64,000 nucleotides of DNA, from positions 1 to 64,000 of the forward strand of contig JBLMYA010000039.1 in NCBI GenBank assembly GCA_050258035.1, in the 5' to 3' direction. The translations under genes and the position numbers were made by a program. Below are positions 26,754 through 34,450 of the stretch, in pieces. The notes under the pieces are model-generated. The model had not been told where the DNA came from. It did not search any database and worked only from the letters and a program-made list of their open reading frames with translations. Positions within the stretch are counted from its first letter, which is position 1, and each line of letters begins with the position of its first letter. The stretch is from DATBLE01 sp050258035 (GTDB lineage Bacteria; Actinomycetota; Thermoleophilia; Gaiellales; Gaiellaceae).

Positions 26754-28865
26754 TCAGCTGACGCGCCGCGGGCGCCGCCTCCGCCTCGCGGAGCGCATCA
26801 GGGCCGCCTGGCCCGAGCGCGGCTGGTCGGGCTTCTTCGCGACGTGCCGCTTCCACGTGCCGTCCGGCTGGAGCTCCCACGCGGTCTCGTCCTCGAGCAG
26901 GGCGTCGAGCACTCCGCCCACCCGCTGCTGGAGACGTGCGTCCTCCACGGGCACCACCGCCTCGAGCCGGTGGTCGAGGTTGCGGGGCAGGAGGTCGGCG
27001 CTGCCGACGAAGTAGCGCCGGCTGTGGCGCGCCTCGAAGTGGTAGACGCGGCTGTGCTCGAGGAACCTCCCGAGCACGCTGCGGACACGGATGTTCTCGC
27101 TCAGACCCTTCACCCCGGGCCGCAGCGCGCAGACGCTCCGGACGATCAGGTCGATCTTCGCCCCGGCCTCGGAGGCGAGGTAGAGCTCGTCGATGATCGC
27201 CGGGTCGCTGAGGTGATTCACCTTGATCCGGATGGCCGCATGCTTCTTCGCGGCTGCCGCCTGCGCGACCCGGCGGATCTCCTCGATCAGCCGGTCGCGG
27301 AGGTCGAACGGCGCGACCAGGAGCTTGCGGAACCGCTCGGGCTTGCCGAACCCGGTGACGTAGTTGAAGAGGTTGGCGATGTCGTCGGCGATGTCGGGAT
27401 CGGCCGTGAAGAGGCCGAAGTCCTCGTACAGGCGCGCGGTGAGCGAGTGGTAGTTGCCGGTGCCGATGTGGACGTAGCGGCGCAGCCCGCCGGGCTCGCG
27501 ACGGACGACGAGCACCGCCTTCGCGTGAACCTTCCGGTTGGGGAAGCCGTGGACGACGTGCACGCCCGCGCGCTCGAGCGCCTGCGACCACTCGATGTTC
27601 CTGCGCTCGTCGAACCGTGCCGTCAGCTCGACCAGGCAGACGGTCTGCTTGCCGTTCTCCGCCGCCTCGATCAGCGCGGGCACGAGCGGCGTCTCGTTGC
27701 TCGTCCGGTAGACGGTCGCCTTCAGTCCGATCACGTCGGGATCGCTCGCCGCTGTCCTGACGAAGGCCTCGAAGCTGGCGGCGAACGAGTCGTACGGCTG
27801 GTGGACGAGGACGTCCGACCTCGCGATCTCGGAGAACATCACGCCCGCCTCGGAGTCGAAGCGCGCCGGCGTCACCGGCGCCCACGGCTCCTCCTTCAGG
27901 TCGGGCCGGTCCATCTCGGTGAGCTGCATCGCGTCGGCGAGCGCGAGGGGCTCCGGCACGAGGTAGACCTGGTCGTCGTCGGCGCGCAACCCCCGCTTGA
28001 TCCGGTCGAGCAGCTCCGGCGCCGCCGACTCGGCCACCTCGACCCGTACGATGTCCCCGAAGCGCCGTCGGCGGAGCTCGAGCTGAACCGCCTCGAGCAG
28101 GTCGTCCGCCTCGTCGGAGAGCTCGAAGTCGGCGTCGCGCGTCAGACGGAAGACCGCGCACGCCCCGATCTCCATCTGCGGGAACAGCGATCCCAGGAAG
28201 TGGGTGATCACGCTCTCGAGCCGGACGTACAGCCCGCGGGTGCCCACCTCGACGAACCGGGGCAGGCCCTCGGGAACCTTGACCCTGGCCAGGCGCTCCT
28301 CACCGCTCTCGGGGTCGCGGACGAAGACGCCGAGGCTCAGCGAGAGCGCCGAGATGTACGGAAACGGCTGCCCGGGACCGACCGCGAGCGGCGTCAGCAC
28401 CGGGTAGATCTCGCGCCGGAAACGGACGGCGAGCTCCTCCAGCTCTTCCTCGGTGCAGTCCGCGATCTCGCCGATCCGGATCCCCTCGGCGGCGAGCGCG
28501 GGAACGAGGTCGTCGGCCCAGAGCCTCGCCTGTCGCTCGGTGAGGGATTCCACCCGCCGGCGGATCTCCGCGAGCGTCGCGCGCGGCGTGCGGCCGTCGG
28601 CCGAGCGCACGGGGAGACCTGAGGCAAGCTGGTCGAGGAGCCCGGCGACCCGGACGGCGAAGAACTCGTCCATGTGCGAGGAGAAGAACGCGGCGTACCT
28701 GACGCGCTCGAGCAGCGGCAGCCCGGTGTCGAACGCCTGCTCGAGCACCCGCGTCGACCAGTCGATGCTGGAGAGCTCGCGGTTGAGGAACCGGTCGGCA
28801 GCCTTCGACCAGCGCACCGCGGGCGTCCGCTTCGCCGAAGCGGTCTGCGTCTCGGAGGGGGTCAC
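26754..28865 (-). CDS. ppk: Polyphosphate kinase Ppk1
   Basis: Reversible enzyme that makes polyphosphate from ATP. 703 aa, the usual length. N domain: FLNRELSSIDWSTRVLEQA, the Ppk1 start signature. C1/C2 domains hold the catalytic histidines in GFPNRKVHAKAVLVVRRE and in RFLEHSRVYHFEARHS; HIGTGNYHSLTARLYEDFG and IRIKVNHLSDPAIIDELY are also diagnostic. GTG start at 28865, four bases after the stop of the PhoP-like regulator, so they form one operon. This puts polyphosphate synthesis directly under the Pho box at 29600-29632. It ends in an Arg-rich tail. Confidence 0.94.
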   Translation of the reverse strand: MTPSETQTASAKRTPAVRWSKAADRFLNRELSSIDWSTRVLEQAFDTGLPLLERVRYAAFFSSHMDEFFAVRVAGLLDQLASGLPVRSADGRTPRATLAEIRRRVESLTERQARLWADDLVPALAAEGIRIGEIADCTEEELEELAVRFRREIYPVLTPLAVGPGQPFPYISALSLSLGVFVRDPESGEERLARVKVPEGLPRFVEVGTRGLYVRLESVITHFLGSLFPQMEIGACAVFRLTRDADFELSDEADDLLEAVQLELRRRRFGDIVRVEVAESAAPELLDRIKRGLRADDDQVYLVPEPLALADAMQLTEMDRPDLKEEPWAPVTPARFDSEAGVMFSEIARSDVLVHQPYDSFAASFEAFVRTAASDPDVIGLKATVYRTSNETPLVPALIEAAENGKQTVCLVELTARFDERRNIEWSQALERAGVHVVHGFPNRKVHAKAVLVVRREPGGLRRYVHIGTGNYHSLTARLYEDFGLFTADPDIADDIANLFNYVTGFGKPERFRKLLVAPFDLRDRLIEEIRRVAQAAAAKKHAAIRIKVNHLSDPAIIDELYLASEAGAKIDLIVRSVCALRPGVKGLSENIRVRSVLGRFLEHSRVYHFEARHSRRYFVGSADLLPRNLDHRLEAVVPVEDARLQQRVGGVLDALLEDETAWELQPDGTWKRHVAKKPDQPRSGQAALMRSARRRRRPRRVS

Positions 28866-28869
28866 AGAC

Positions 28870-29565
28870 TTACTTTGACTGAGCTTCGAGCTTGTAGCCA
28901 ACCCCGTGCCGCGTGTGGATGAAGACGTGACTCGGTGTCCGCCGGTCGATCTTGTCGCGGAGCTTCCGGACGAACACGTCCACCGTACGGTCACGGTAGC
29001 GCTGCCGCCTCCCCCAGATGCGCTGCATCAGCTCCTCGCGGCTGACGACGCGGCCGTGCTCGAGCGCCAGCGCGTGCAGGAGGCGAAACTCCGTGAGCGT
29101 CAGCTCGGCGCTCTGCCCGTCGATGTACGCCTGGACGTCGGCCGGGTCGATGACCAGCTCTTCGATCTCGATCCGCTCGCCCCGGTCGGGGGACTGCGCC
29201 CTGACGCCGCGGCGGACCGCGGCTCGCACCCGGGCGACGAGCTCGCCCATCGAGAAGGGCTTGACCAGGTAGTCGTCCGCGCCGATCTCGAGCGCACGGA
29301 TGCGGTCGCCCTCCGTTCCCCGGGCGCTGACGACCACGATCGGCGTTCCGATCCCTTCCCCCCGCACGGTCTCGATCAGCTCCCAGCCGTCCAGCCCCGG
29401 CAGCATCAGGTCGAGCACGCAGGCGTCGGGACGCTCGTACCGCAGCCGCGCGAGCCCGAGCTCGCCGCGCTCGACCGCCACCGCGTCGAATCCGCCCGCC
29501 TCGAGATGCCGCGCCATCCCGTCCGCAATGACGTCGTCGTCCTCGACGATCAGCACCCGAGGCAT
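28870..29565 (-). CDS. Response regulator of the phosphate locus (PhoP/RegX3-like)
   Basis: OmpR-family regulator, 231 aa, with receiver pocket EDDD (8-11), Asp52, DYLVKPFS and the winged helix VVSREELMQRIWGRRQRYRD. Its recognition region RDRTVDVFVRKLRDKI is typical of PhoB/PhoP/RegX3-like regulators. It is divergent from a PhoR-like kinase and leads ppk. Three 11-base repeats of Pho-box type lie 35 bases before its ATG, with TATCGT (29573-29578 reverse) as a plausible -10, so it probably activates itself. Paralogue of the regulator at 24194-24889. The name phoP or regX3 is inference from position and sites. Confidence 0.9.
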   Translation of the reverse strand: MPRVLIVEDDDVIADGMARHLEAGGFDAVAVERGELGLARLRYERPDACVLDLMLPGLDGWELIETVRGEGIGTPIVVVSARGTEGDRIRALEIGADDYLVKPFSMGELVARVRAAVRRGVRAQSPDRGERIEIEELVIDPADVQAYIDGQSAELTLTEFRLLHALALEHGRVVSREELMQRIWGRRQRYRDRTVDVFVRKLRDKIDRRTPSHVFIHTRHGVGYKLEAQSK

Positions 29566-29599
29566 CGCACCTACGATAGACCCGCCCCCGATCAGAGCC

Positions 29600-29632
29600 G
29601 GTGACGATCTGGTGAGAATCTGGTGAAACGCC
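29600..29632 (-). promoter_or_regulatory. Pho box: three 11-base direct repeats
   Basis: On the plus strand the units are GGTGACGATCT, GGTGAGAATCT and GGTGAAACGCC, in exact 11-base register. On the minus strand each contains a TCACC core, with the flanking bases close to the actinobacterial Pho box GTTCACC-N4. They lie between the divergent PhoP-like regulator (35 bases before its ATG) and the kinase, whose GTG start falls inside the third unit. Expected role: binding of phosphorylated PhoP-like regulator and activation of regulator-ppk, with control of kinase-DUF47-pit on the other side. Confidence 0.75.
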
Positions 29633-30597
29633 TTCGCAGCCGCACGGCCGTCTCTGTCCCGACGGCCGAGCCGCCCCGCGCCGACCTGGAGCGCGCACGG
29701 ATCCTGATCGAGGAGAGCAGGGAGATCGTGGTCGTGCTCGACGAGTCCCGCCGCGTCGTCACCGCCAGCCGGCGCGCCCGCGAGTCACTCGACGGCCTCG
29801 TCGAGGGCTCCGTTCTACCGGAAGAGCTCCTCCACCTCGGCGGCCGCACGCCGCTCGAGATCCCGTACGAGCTCGGGGGCCGCCGGGAGACGATCGTCTA
29901 CCTGAGCGCGCCCGGAGACCTGGCCGCATACCAGGAGCTTCGGGCCGGCTTCACCGCGGCCGTCTCCCACGAGCTGCGCACGCCGCTGGCACGGCTGCTC
30001 GCACTGCTCGAGAGCGCCCTGCTCCCCGGCGCCGACCAGGCCGAGCTGATCGGACGCGCCCGCGGCGAGGTCGAGCGGATCGGCGAGCTGATCGACGACG
30101 TCCTGTTCCTCAGCGAGCTCGAGAGCGGACGCGCGGTCGTCGCGCTCGGCTCGATCCGGGCCTTGCCCGTGATCGAGCGCGTCGCGGCCGAGGTCGCCGA
30201 CCGCGCCGCCTCGGCCGGGGTCGAGCTCCGGGTCGACTGCACGGCCTCGTTCGAGCTTCCGCTCCGCGCACGCATGCTCCAGGTGGTGGTCGAGAACCTC
30301 GTCCTGAACGCGATCCGGCACTCCGGCCCGGACACGACGTGCACGATCTCCTGCTCCGAGGATGGGACGGAGCGACTGCTGCTCGTCTCCGACACCGGGG
30401 TGGGTGTGGCCGAGGAGGACCAGCCCCGCCTGTTCGAGCGCTTCTACCGGACCGATCGCGCCCGCTCCACCCGGGGAACGGGGCTCGGGCTGGCGATCGT
30501 CAAGCACGTCGTCGTCGCCGCCGCCGGCACGGTCGAGGCCTCGACGACGCCGGGCGGCGGGCTGACGATCACCTGCATCTTCCCGGCGCGCCTCTGA
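29623..30597 (+). CDS. Soluble sensor histidine kinase (PhoR/SenX3-like)
   Basis: 324-aa kinase: a PAS-like N part (about 20-95), HisKA with His116 in FTAAVSHELRTPLARLL, then HATPase_c with ENLVLNAIRHS (N box), VSDTGVGVAEED (G1), RLFERFYRTDRA (F) and GTGLGLAIVKH (G2). No transmembrane segment is visible, so unlike E. coli PhoR or SenX3 it should be cytosolic and depend on PhoU/Pst contact or a soluble signal. GTG start at 29623 lies inside the Pho box; a later start is possible because the first 20 residues are low complexity. Followed closely by the DUF47 and pit genes. Confidence 0.88.
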   Translation: MKRLRSRTAVSVPTAEPPRADLERARILIEESREIVVVLDESRRVVTASRRARESLDGLVEGSVLPEELLHLGGRTPLEIPYELGGRRETIVYLSAPGDLAAYQELRAGFTAAVSHELRTPLARLLALLESALLPGADQAELIGRARGEVERIGELIDDVLFLSELESGRAVVALGSIRALPVIERVAAEVADRAASAGVELRVDCTASFELPLRARMLQVVVENLVLNAIRHSGPDTTCTISCSEDGTERLLLVSDTGVGVAEEDQPRLFERFYRTDRARSTRGTGLGLAIVKHVVVAAAGTVEASTTPGGGLTITCIFPARL

Positions 30598-30612
30598 TAG
30601 ACAGACGCCGGC

Positions 30613-31233
30613 ATGCGGATCCGGTTCGCTCCCGAACGCAAGGAGTTCTTCGTCCTCTTCTCCCGCGCGTCGTCGAACGCGGTCGACATCGCCCGACTCG
30701 GAAGCGAGTTGTTCCAGCGGTATCCGCAGGACGGCGCCGAGCTGATCGCGCGGATCAAGGAGCACGAGCACACAGGCGACGACCTCACGCACGCGATCGT
30801 CACGCAGATCAACAAGTCGTTCGTCACCCCGTTCGACCGCGACGACATCTACCGGCTGGCCGGGGCGATCGACGACGTCTGCGACTTCGTCGACGAGACC
30901 GCCGACAACCTGGGCTCGTGGGGCGTGTCCGAGGTGCCGCCGGCCGCGCGCGACCTCGCCGGCGTGATCCTCCGGCAGACGATCCTCCTCGACGAGGCGG
31001 TGCAGCGCCTGGAGGGGTTCAAGGACTCGAGCCGCCAGCTCATCGAGCTGCGCAGCCTCGAGGACGAGGGCGACCGTCTCTTCCGCGACGGCGTCGGCGC
31101 CCTCTTCCGGTCGGGCGCCGACCCGCTGATGGTGATCCGCTGGAAGGACATCTACGAGGGGCTCGAGGAGGCGGTCGACGCCTGCGAGAACGCGGCCGAC
31201 GTGCTCGAGGCGATCGTGGTCCAGAACCGCTGA
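30613..31233 (+). CDS. DUF47/PhoU-like Pit accessory protein
   Basis: All-helical PhoU-like protein of the DUF47 family, 206 aa. RFAPERKEFFVLFSRASSNA at the start and KSFVTPFDRDDIYRLAGAID in the middle are the family signatures. ELRSLEDEGDRLFRDGVGAL carries the acidic metal-binding helix typical of PhoU folds. DUF47 genes usually precede pit, as here: the pit GTG follows 9 bases later. The presumed role is to regulate or gate the Pit transporter in the cytosol. It is 15 bases after the kinase gene, so kinase-DUF47-pit form an operon. Confidence 0.9.
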   Translation: MRIRFAPERKEFFVLFSRASSNAVDIARLGSELFQRYPQDGAELIARIKEHEHTGDDLTHAIVTQINKSFVTPFDRDDIYRLAGAIDDVCDFVDETADNLGSWGVSEVPPAARDLAGVILRQTILLDEAVQRLEGFKDSSRQLIELRSLEDEGDRLFRDGVGALFRSGADPLMVIRWKDIYEGLEEAVDACENAADVLEAIVVQNR

Positions 31234-31242
31234 CGGGACGCC

Positions 31243-32235
31243 GTGGAAGGTGACGTCCTCCTCGTCGTCGTGGTCGTCGCCGCGCTCGGCTTCGACTTCA
31301 CCAACGGCTTCCACGACACGGCGAACGCGGTCGCGACCTCGATCTCGACGCGGGCGCTCCCGCCGCGCGTCGCGGTCGGCATCGCCTCGGTTGCCAACCT
31401 GGTCGGGGCCTTCGTGACGACGGCGGTCGCGAAGACGGTCGGGAGCGGGGTGCTCGACACCGACCTCGTCACCACGAAGACCGTCCTGGCCGCGCTCTTC
31501 GGCGCGATCGTGTGGAACCTGGCGACCTGGTGGCTCGGCCTGCCCTCGAGCTCGTCGCACGCCCTGATCGGCGGCCTCGTCGGGGCGGCCATCGCCCAGT
31601 CGGGAGTGAACGGCGTCCAGTGGCATAACCTGGCGCACAAGGTGGTGATCCCCGCGTTCGTCGCCCCGACGATCGCGTTCGCCGCTGCGTTCGTCCTGCT
31701 GATCGCGATCTTCTGGATCTTCCAGCGGATGCCGTCGAATCCGGCGAACCGGACGTTCCGGATCGGTCAGCTCTTCTCGGGCACGTTCATGGCGTACACG
31801 CACGGAGCGAACGACGCCCAGAAGACGATGGGCGTGATCGCGCTCGCCCTGTTCGCGAACGGCACGATCGACCACTTCTACATCCCGGACTGGGTGAAGA
31901 TCACCGCCGGCCTGGCGATCGCCGCCGGGACCTACGTGGGAGGCTGGCGGATCATGCGGACGATCGGCCAGCGGCTCTACAAGATGGAGCCGGCGGCGGG
32001 ATTCTCGGCGCAGGTGACGGCCGGTGCCGTGATCGATGTCGCCACGCGGCTCGGCTATCCGCTCTCGACCACCCACGTGATCTCCGGCGGCGTCCTCGGC
32101 TCCGGCTCGACGCGTCGCTTCCGCGCGGTGCGCTGGGGCATCGCCGGCAACATCGTCGTCGCCTGGTTCCTCACGCTGCCGGCGGCGGCGCTGGTCGCCG
32201 CCGCGTTCTACTGGCCGGTGCAGGGCATCTTCTAG
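31243..32235 (+). CDS. pit: Pit-type low-affinity inorganic phosphate transporter
   Basis: Integral membrane phosphate/metal-phosphate symporter, 330 aa with about ten hydrophobic segments. The duplicated family motif is clear: FDFTNGFHDTANAVATSIST at the N terminus and FMAYTHGANDAQKTMGV in the second half. SSSHALIGGLVGAAIAQSG and GYPLSTTHVISGGVLGSG are the matching re-entrant stretches. GTG start, 9 bases after the DUF47 gene. The frame after the TAG stop stays open for another 23 codons to a TGA at 32305, see findings. A strong hairpin follows. Confidence 0.93.
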   Translation: MEGDVLLVVVVVAALGFDFTNGFHDTANAVATSISTRALPPRVAVGIASVANLVGAFVTTAVAKTVGSGVLDTDLVTTKTVLAALFGAIVWNLATWWLGLPSSSSHALIGGLVGAAIAQSGVNGVQWHNLAHKVVIPAFVAPTIAFAAAFVLLIAIFWIFQRMPSNPANRTFRIGQLFSGTFMAYTHGANDAQKTMGVIALALFANGTIDHFYIPDWVKITAGLAIAAGTYVGGWRIMRTIGQRLYKMEPAAGFSAQVTAGAVIDVATRLGYPLSTTHVISGGVLGSGSTRRFRAVRWGIAGNIVVAWFLTLPAAALVAAAFYWPVQGIF

Positions 32236-32358
32236 CTGGACGAGACCGAGCGCGAGGTCCTGGAGCGGCTCGAGCAGCCCGCCGCGGAGCTCGTCCCCGC
32301 CGCCTGATTCCCTCCTGGAGAGCGCGGCCGAGGACCTACCGGGGGAGGGCCAGCGGCC

Positions 32359-32395
32359 GTGACACGGGCGCCTCGGTCGGGGCGCCCGTCGTCAC
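32359..32395. terminator. Bidirectional terminator between pit and pstS
   Basis: A perfect 9-bp stem ACGGGCGCC/GGCGCCCGT (32364-32372 and 32381-32389, loop of 8) extended by GTGAC/GTCAC (32359-32363 and 32391-32395) across one bulged C. It lies in the 180-bp gap between the convergent pit and pstS stops, so it can serve both. No long T-run on either side. Confidence 0.7.
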
Positions 32396-32415
32396 CAGCA
32401 CCGGGGCGGGAGGTG

Positions 32416-33447
32416 CTAGCTCGCCTGGATCTTCTTGATCGTCTTCTCCGTGTACACGAGCACCGACTTCGGCAGCGGGGCGAAGAGGAGCTTGGGGCCG
32501 AGCTTCTGGCCCTGCGACGGATTGACGGCGTAGAAGATGAAGCGCTTGAGCAGAGCCGACTTCGACGTCTGCCGCGGGACGATCACGTAGGTGAACGTGC
32601 AGATCGGGTATGCGAGGGGATCACCCTTCGGCGGGTTGACGATGTGCAGCTCGCCGGTCGCCGGAATGGACTTGACGTTGTCCGCTGCCGCCTGGATGCC
32701 GCGGAGACCGGGTGTGGTGAACTTGCCCGAGGCGTTCCTCACGGCCATGAACTTGAGGCGGTTCTTGAGCGCGTACGCCACGTCCGCGTAGCCGATCCCG
32801 CCCTGGGTGTTCGAGACGACGCCGGCGACGCCCGAGCTGCCCCGGCCGCCCTGGCCGGCCGGCCAGTTGGCATTCACACCGATGCCGATCTTGGACTTCC
32901 AGGCGGGGCTGACGGCCGAGAGGTAGTCGGTGAAGTTGTACGTCGTCCCCGAGTTGTCGCTGCGGTAGACCGGCGTGATGTTCAGCGACGGCAGGCCGAC
33001 CTTCGGGTTGAGTGCCTTGATCGCAGGGTCGTCCCACTTCTTGATCTTGCCGAGGTAGATGTTGGCCAGAACGGGACCGGTCATGTGCAGGTTGTTCGGC
33101 ACACCGGGCACGTTGTAGATGATCGAGGTGCTGGAGAGCGCCCAAGGAATCTGCAGACAGCCCTTGCACGCGCTGAACTGCTCGGGGGACAGGGGGGCGT
33201 CGGAGGCGCCGAAGTCGACCTGGCGGGCCGTGATCGCAGCGATGCCTGCACCCGAGCCGACCGGGCTGTAGGCGATCTTCACGCCGGTCTTCGTACCGTA
33301 GTCCGCCGCCCAGAGCGAGACGAGCGGGGCGACGAACGTGCTGCCGGCGCCCGTGACGGTGTCATCAGTGCTCTTCGCGCCTGCGCCGAGCGCAGCGATG
33401 AGCGCAACGCCCAGCGTTGCCGCAAGAGTCGTAACGGTGCGTTTCAT
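32416..33447 (-). CDS. pstS: Phosphate ABC transporter substrate-binding protein PstS
   Basis: Secreted or surface high-affinity phosphate-binding protein. 343 aa. Sec signal peptide about 1-25 (MKRTVTTLAATLGVALIAAL, then GAGAKS); no lipobox Cys, unlike most Gram-positive PstS. The phosphate-binding segments are TGAGSTFVAPLVSLWAADYG, SPVGSGAGIAAI, DFGASDAPLSPEQ and VYRSDNSGTTYNFTDYLS. ATG at 33447 has AAGGAG 5-10 bases upstream; an upstream in-frame ATG at 33486 is rejected. It lies downstream of pstA but 115 bp away with its own Pho box, so it can be expressed alone at higher level. Confidence 0.94.
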   Translation of the reverse strand: MKRTVTTLAATLGVALIAALGAGAKSTDDTVTGAGSTFVAPLVSLWAADYGTKTGVKIAYSPVGSGAGIAAITARQVDFGASDAPLSPEQFSACKGCLQIPWALSSTSIIYNVPGVPNNLHMTGPVLANIYLGKIKKWDDPAIKALNPKVGLPSLNITPVYRSDNSGTTYNFTDYLSAVSPAWKSKIGIGVNANWPAGQGGRGSSGVAGVVSNTQGGIGYADVAYALKNRLKFMAVRNASGKFTTPGLRGIQAAADNVKSIPATGELHIVNPPKGDPLAYPICTFTYVIVPRQTSKSALLKRFIFYAVNPSQGQKLGPKLLFAPLPKSVLVYTEKTIKKIQAS

Positions 33448-33528
33448 GGATCTCCTTGTCTCCTCACTCCTCGGGGATGGATGCACCGGGAGTGTCCATC
33501 CGCGCTGCGGGGAGGTGGGCGGAGATGA

Positions 33529-33561
33529 GGTGAACGACCGGTGAAACCCTTGTGAACGCGG
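33529..33561 (-). promoter_or_regulatory. Pho box before pstS
   Basis: Read on the minus strand, three consecutive 11-mers are GTTCACAAGGG-type, TTTCACCGGTC-type and GTTCACCTCAT-type, that is GTTCAC/TTTCACC/GTTCACC cores in exact 11-base register (plus-strand units GGTGAACGACC, GGTGAAACCCT, TGTGAACGCGG). This is the best match in the window to the actinobacterial Pho box. It lies 82 bases before the pstS ATG and directly after the pstA stop (33563). Confidence 0.85.
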
Positions 33562-33562
33562 A

Positions 33563-34450
33563 CTAGCGCTGCTGCAGTTTCTTCGCCCCGCGGTGCAACA
33601 GATAACGCGCGGTCAGGCTCGTCCCGAGGACGAACACGATCAGTATCAGAGCACCGGCCCATGCCTGCTGGTGAAGGTGCGGGTCGGGCGACTCCGAGTT
33701 GAAGAAGATCATGAACGGGATCGAGTTCACCGGGTGGCGCGGATCGAAGGTCGTGGTGTTGGTGAAGAGCGTGGTCGTGAAGATGATCGGCGCCGTCTCG
33801 CCCGCGGCTCGCGCGATTGCGAGAGTCGCGCCGGTTGCGATACCGCCGAGCGTTGTCGGCAGGACGACCTGGAGGACCGTTCGCCACTTCGACACGCCGA
33901 GTGCGTGGCTCGCCTCGCGCAGCGACGGCGGCACGAGTTTCAGGACCTCCTGAGCAGAGCGCGAGATGAGCGGCAGCATGATGATCGCCAGCGCCATCGA
34001 GGCGACGAGCGCACTCTGCTTGAAGCGGAGCACGAGCAGGCCGTAGATGAAGATCCCGATCACGATCGAGGGGACGCCGTTGAGGACGTCCAGCGCCGTT
34101 CGCACGACCATGGCGATCCGCGGGGACGCGAACTCGCTGACGTAGACGGCGATGAGAACGCCGAGCGGCAGCGCCATGGCAGCGGCCACCCCGACGAGCA
34201 CCAAGGAGCCGACGATCGCGTTCTGGATGCCCCCGCCGGCCTCGCCGAACGTCGCCTGGTTGCGCGTGAAGAGATCCCAGTCGAGCGCCGGAAGCGCCTT
34301 CACGACGACGGAGCCGACCATGAGCACCAGGACCGCGACGGCGGCGAAGGACGCGAGGGTCGCCAGTACCTCGATCCCGCGGCTCACGCGCTTGCGCCGG
34401 CGCACGCGTCCGGTGGCGAGCAGGAGGCCTGACCTGGGAACGGCGCTCAT
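33563..34450 (-). CDS. pstA: Phosphate ABC transporter permease PstA
   Basis: Inner-membrane channel subunit, 295 aa, with six predicted hydrophobic helices after a basic N terminus (RVRRRKRVSRGIE). The EAA loop for the ATPase contact is SLREASHALGVSKWRTVLQV. GVPSIVIGIFIYGLLV and ARAAGETAPIIFTTTLF are PstA signatures. The ATG directly abuts the pstC stop (TGAATG), so they are co-translated. Order on the minus strand is pstC-pstA-pstS. Confidence 0.93.
   Translation of the reverse strand: MSAVPRSGLLLATGRVRRRKRVSRGIEVLATLASFAAVAVLVLMVGSVVVKALPALDWDLFTRNQATFGEAGGGIQNAIVGSLVLVGVAAAMALPLGVLIAVYVSEFASPRIAMVVRTALDVLNGVPSIVIGIFIYGLLVLRFKQSALVASMALAIIMLPLISRSAQEVLKLVPPSLREASHALGVSKWRTVLQVVLPTTLGGIATGATLAIARAAGETAPIIFTTTLFTNTTTFDPRHPVNSIPFMIFFNSESPDPHLHQQAWAGALILIVFVLGTSLTARYLLHRGAKKLQQR

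Noticed and set aside
29815..32076. Long open frame (over 700 codons) antisense to the kinase, DUF47 and pit genes
   Set aside because: GC-rich shadow: Arg/Asp/Val-rich, no motifs, opposite to three well supported genes.
32236..32307. Separate short gene after pit
   Set aside because: No start codon other than CTG directly after the stop and no ribosome site; treated as an extension of the pit frame.
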